The translations under genes were made by a program, and so were the position numbers. Positions 61,860-64,000 of a stretch of 64,000 nt of DNA are shown piece by piece (the stretch's first letter is position 1; each line of letters starts with the position of its first letter). The notes beneath the pieces are model-generated. The model did not search any database, was not told where the DNA came from, and saw only the letters and a program-made list of their open reading frames with translations. This DNA is from Lysinibacillus sp. ZYM-1 (GTDB taxonomy: Bacteria > Bacillota > Bacilli > Bacillales_A > Planococcaceae): positions 62,001 through 126,000 of the forward strand of contig NZ_KQ465110.1 in the NCBI RefSeq assembly GCF_001308875.1. The letters run 5' to 3'.

Positions 61860-62933
61860 CTAAACTTCCCCTTCAAGAAAATGAATAAGATATATTTCTG
61901 GCCTAGCAAGGAACTCAGTAAAGCTGCTTAAATCTGAATATATCTCATGCTCCACATCATAACATCCCACTTTTCCCTTTGGATTCCATACTACTTGCAA
62001 ATCAGAATAATTATCAATAGTAGCTGAAAGACGGAGCAGTTTTTGACGGCCGACCTTCATCTCAATTGTATCTGTTAGTCTGAAAAAATCGATAGACTGA
62101 ATAGCATAATCATTTGCAGCAAGCTTAAGTTGCAATTGATCCCCTGTCAGAAAATTAAGCAGTTCATTGGGTAATTTATATTTTTTTAATTCAAATTTTT
62201 TATTCTCTATATGATGAAGCTCTGCGGGTTCTAGCACTTTCAAATAATTAGCTAACTCTATATTTTTTGTACCTACTGCGATGGTGTACGCTCTTTCTCC
62301 ATCTTTCTCCGTCAATGAGATATCTGCCCCCCGTTCGATCAAATACTTTACCATAGATAAATGACCCATGCGTGTTGCAACCGTTAATGGTGTGGCCCTA
62401 TAAGGATAGACCATATCTGGTTTTTGATAATTAATATCTACCCCTTGATCGAGTAAATAGGTGACCATATTTTTGTCATAATTTGATACAGCTTGACGTA
62501 ATACCGCCCCACCATGCTGTTTTATATCAAGTCCGAGTTCATGAATAAGTGGGATATTTTTTTTATTACCATAATAGGCTTGTGAATAGGCACCTGATCC
62601 TATTCCATTAAGCCCATCCAATTTTGCCCCCTGTGCAACGATGTAGCGTACTATGTTCTCCTTACAATATCGAACAGCCCATAAGAAAGAAGGATTTTTA
62701 TCAGCATTCAAGTTAACTTGATATTTGACTAATAGTTTTACTACATCAAACTTTTGGGAAATCAGGGCTAAATTCAAAGGACTTAACGATGTATGTTCAC
62801 TTAAAATAATATCTTCTTCAATATCCCAGCCATTGACCTTTGCAGACTGTAAAGCAACGATATTACCCGTATAGATATGCATTGCAATCTCTGGTATTTC
62901 ATGAAAAGTTCCAATACCTTGTAGCTTAATCAT
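61860..62933 (-). CDS. Ankyrin-repeat protein
   Basis: A 357-residue protein. The first two thirds contain about six ankyrin repeats (LSPLNLALISQKFDVVKLLVKY, SFLWAVRYCKENIVRYIVAQGAK, TPLTVATRMGHLSMVKYLIERGAD). The last third (about 240-357) is a different, unrecognised domain. There is no signal peptide. Ankyrin repeats bind proteins; the partner is unknown. GGGAG is 11 bases before the ATG. Confidence 0.85.
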   Translation of the reverse strand: MIKLQGIGTFHEIPEIAMHIYTGNIVALQSAKVNGWDIEEDIILSEHTSLSPLNLALISQKFDVVKLLVKYQVNLNADKNPSFLWAVRYCKENIVRYIVAQGAKLDGLNGIGSGAYSQAYYGNKKNIPLIHELGLDIKQHGGAVLRQAVSNYDKNMVTYLLDQGVDINYQKPDMVYPYRATPLTVATRMGHLSMVKYLIERGADISLTEKDGERAYTIAVGTKNIELANYLKVLEPAELHHIENKKFELKKYKLPNELLNFLTGDQLQLKLAANDYAIQSIDFFRLTDTIEMKVGRQKLLRLSATIDNYSDLQVVWNPKGKVGCYDVEHEIYSDLSSFTEFLARPEIYLIHFLEGEV

Positions 62934-63127
62934 CTAACGATTGACTCCCTTCTTACGTTTATAAAAAGTATAGAAAATGACATCTTATATAACAACGGGA
63001 CATAGTGCTTACAATCTAATTCAATATAATGATGCACATAACAAGATTTATACTAATTTTTAGAGGGCTTTTGTTAAAAAGAGAGCTACTCAGTTAAAAA
63101 TTTCCCAGGAAAAGATGGCCACAAATC

Positions 63128-63165
63128 AAAAGAGCTCTCAATCCAAAATGGATTAAGAGCTCTTT
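63128..63165 (-). terminator. mqo terminator
   Basis: A 16-base stem with one mismatch (63128-63143 with 63150-63165), about 20 bases after the mqo stop in the leftward direction. T-poor tail on the minus strand (complement of A at 63128-63130). Confidence 0.75.
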
Positions 63166-63186
63166 AAATTCATATATTATTTATCT

Positions 63187-64000
63187 TTATTTCAAACGAA
63201 GTGCTTCATCTGTTGTTGCATTAATTTCTTTCAGAAGCTCTGGGTTTTCTGCTAATGATAAACCGTAAGATGGAATCATTTCTTTAATTTTTGCTTCCCA
63301 CTCTTTGATATGTTGAGGGAAACATTTATTAATAACTTCTAACATAACATGTACAGCTGTAGATGCACCTGGCGAAGCTCCAAGTAAAGCTGCAATTGAT
63401 CCATCAGAAGCACTTACAACTTCTGTACCAAATTGAAGTGTTCCTTTACCGCCAGCTTCTGTATCTTTAATAACTTGTACACGTTGACCAGCTACCGTAA
63501 TATCCCAATCATCGCTCTTCGCATTTGGAATGAACTCACGTAACTCTTCCATACGTTGTTCTTTTGAAAGCATAAGTTGTTGGATTAAATATTTTGTTAA
63601 TCCCATTTCTTTTACGCCTGCCGCTAATAATGTAGTGATATTATGTGGCTTTACTGAAGCAAACAAATCCATATTTGACCCTGTTTTTAGGAACTTCGGT
63701 GAGAAACCTGCGAATGGTCCAAATAGTAATGATTTCTTATTATCAATATAACGTGTATCAAGATGCGGAACCGACATTGGTGGAGCACCAACTTTTGCTT
63801 TTCCGTACACTTTTGCATGATGTTGTTCAGCCACTTCTGGATTATTACATTGTAAGAATAAACCACTAATTGGGAATCCACCAATATGTTTCCCTTCAGG
63901 AATTCCTGATTTTTGTAGTAATTCTAGGCTTCCTCCACCAGCTCCAAGGAAGACAAATTTTGCTGAATGATATTCCATTTTACAGCCGTCTAAATCATGC
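63187..64000 (-). CDS. mqo: Malate:quinone oxidoreductase (C-terminal part)
   Basis: The last 270 or so residues of Mqo, a membrane-bound FAD enzyme that oxidises malate to oxaloacetate and passes electrons to quinone. Visible are [35 protein letters not shown], the [19 protein letters not shown] stretch and [31 protein letters not shown]. The frame continues to the right edge without a start, so the 5' end lies outside the window. Confidence 0.95.
   Translation of the reverse strand, partial: HDLDGCKMEYHSAKFVFLGAGGGSLELLQKSGIPEGKHIGGFPISGLFLQCNNPEVAEQHHAKVYGKAKVGAPPMSVPHLDTRYIDNKKSLLFGPFAGFSPKFLKTGSNMDLFASVKPHNITTLLAAGVKEMGLTKYLIQQLMLSKEQRMEELREFIPNAKSDDWDITVAGQRVQVIKDTEAGGKGTLQFGTEVVSASDGSIAALLGASPGASTAVHVMLEVINKCFPQHIKEWEAKIKEMIPSYGLSLAENPELLKEINATTDEALRLK

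Noticed and set aside
1-64000. CRISPR arrays, rRNA genes, insertion sequences or prophage
   Set aside because: No regular repeat-spacer pattern, rRNA sequence, transposase or phage structural genes were seen.

Overview
The window is AT-rich, has short intergenic gaps and strong GGAGG-type ribosome binding sites, and carries a Bacillaceae gene set: the ctsR-mcsA-mcsB-clpC operon, CtsR, Fur, CodY and PurR type sites, HemAT, and a CotH-kinase protein. The best taxonomic marker is the LysM-LysM-M14 peptidase at 56071-57261. By recall it resembles endopeptidase I of Lysinibacillus sphaericus and has the same 396-residue length. Lysinibacillus or a close relative is the likely source. Both ends of the window cut a gene: clpC on the left and mqo on the right.

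Layout. 1-3320 is the class III heat-shock/protein-arginine phosphorylation operon with its CtsR operator. 3.5-14.9 kb is housekeeping: a CorA transporter, the oxygen sensor HemAT, an acyl-CoA thioesterase, two aldehyde dehydrogenases (one with its DUF779 partner), RluF, a DUF985 cupin and a possible 41-residue peptide. 15.0-19.8 kb is a branched-chain amino-acid ABC transporter (livJ, then livH-M-G-F) with a CodY-like site. 20.1-26.4 kb holds a VTC-DUF4956-CotH operon and, upstream on the same strand, a two-component system. The two promoters share one unusual architecture, which argues for control of the operon by the regulator. 26.5-31.4 kb has a Fur-controlled haem monooxygenase, a YeiH exporter with a LysR regulator, and a second LysR gene divergent from a CofE-like ligase.

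31.3-33.3 kb is the most unusual part. It is a leftward cassette of a polynucleotide kinase-HD protein and an RNA ligase. Downstream, just before the terminator, is a compact RNA that folds like a tRNA but has no normal anticodon loop. A short leader with its own terminator precedes the cassette. HelD follows at 33.6-35.9 kb. 36.0-40.5 kb is a sulfur-source operon (TcyJKLMN-like cystine transporter plus an acyl-CoA-dehydrogenase-like enzyme), also with a leader terminator.

40.6-50.9 kb contains two chemoreceptors, two VOC proteins, PurR-type guaC, psiE and a GNAT acetyltransferase gene broken by an in-frame TGA. 51.1-55.9 kb is a receiver-PP2C phosphatase, a CheR methyltransferase and a hybrid kinase. 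They match the RsbY-RsbM-RsbK module that controls SigB in the Bacillus cereus group. 56.1-62.9 kb holds the peptidase, a PadR operon of repeated two-helix membrane modules, an alpha/beta hydrolase, a MarR gene, a bactofilin-like pair behind a 26-bp A/T palindrome, and an ankyrin protein.

All assignments come from reading the sequence and from memory of protein families. No database search was run.
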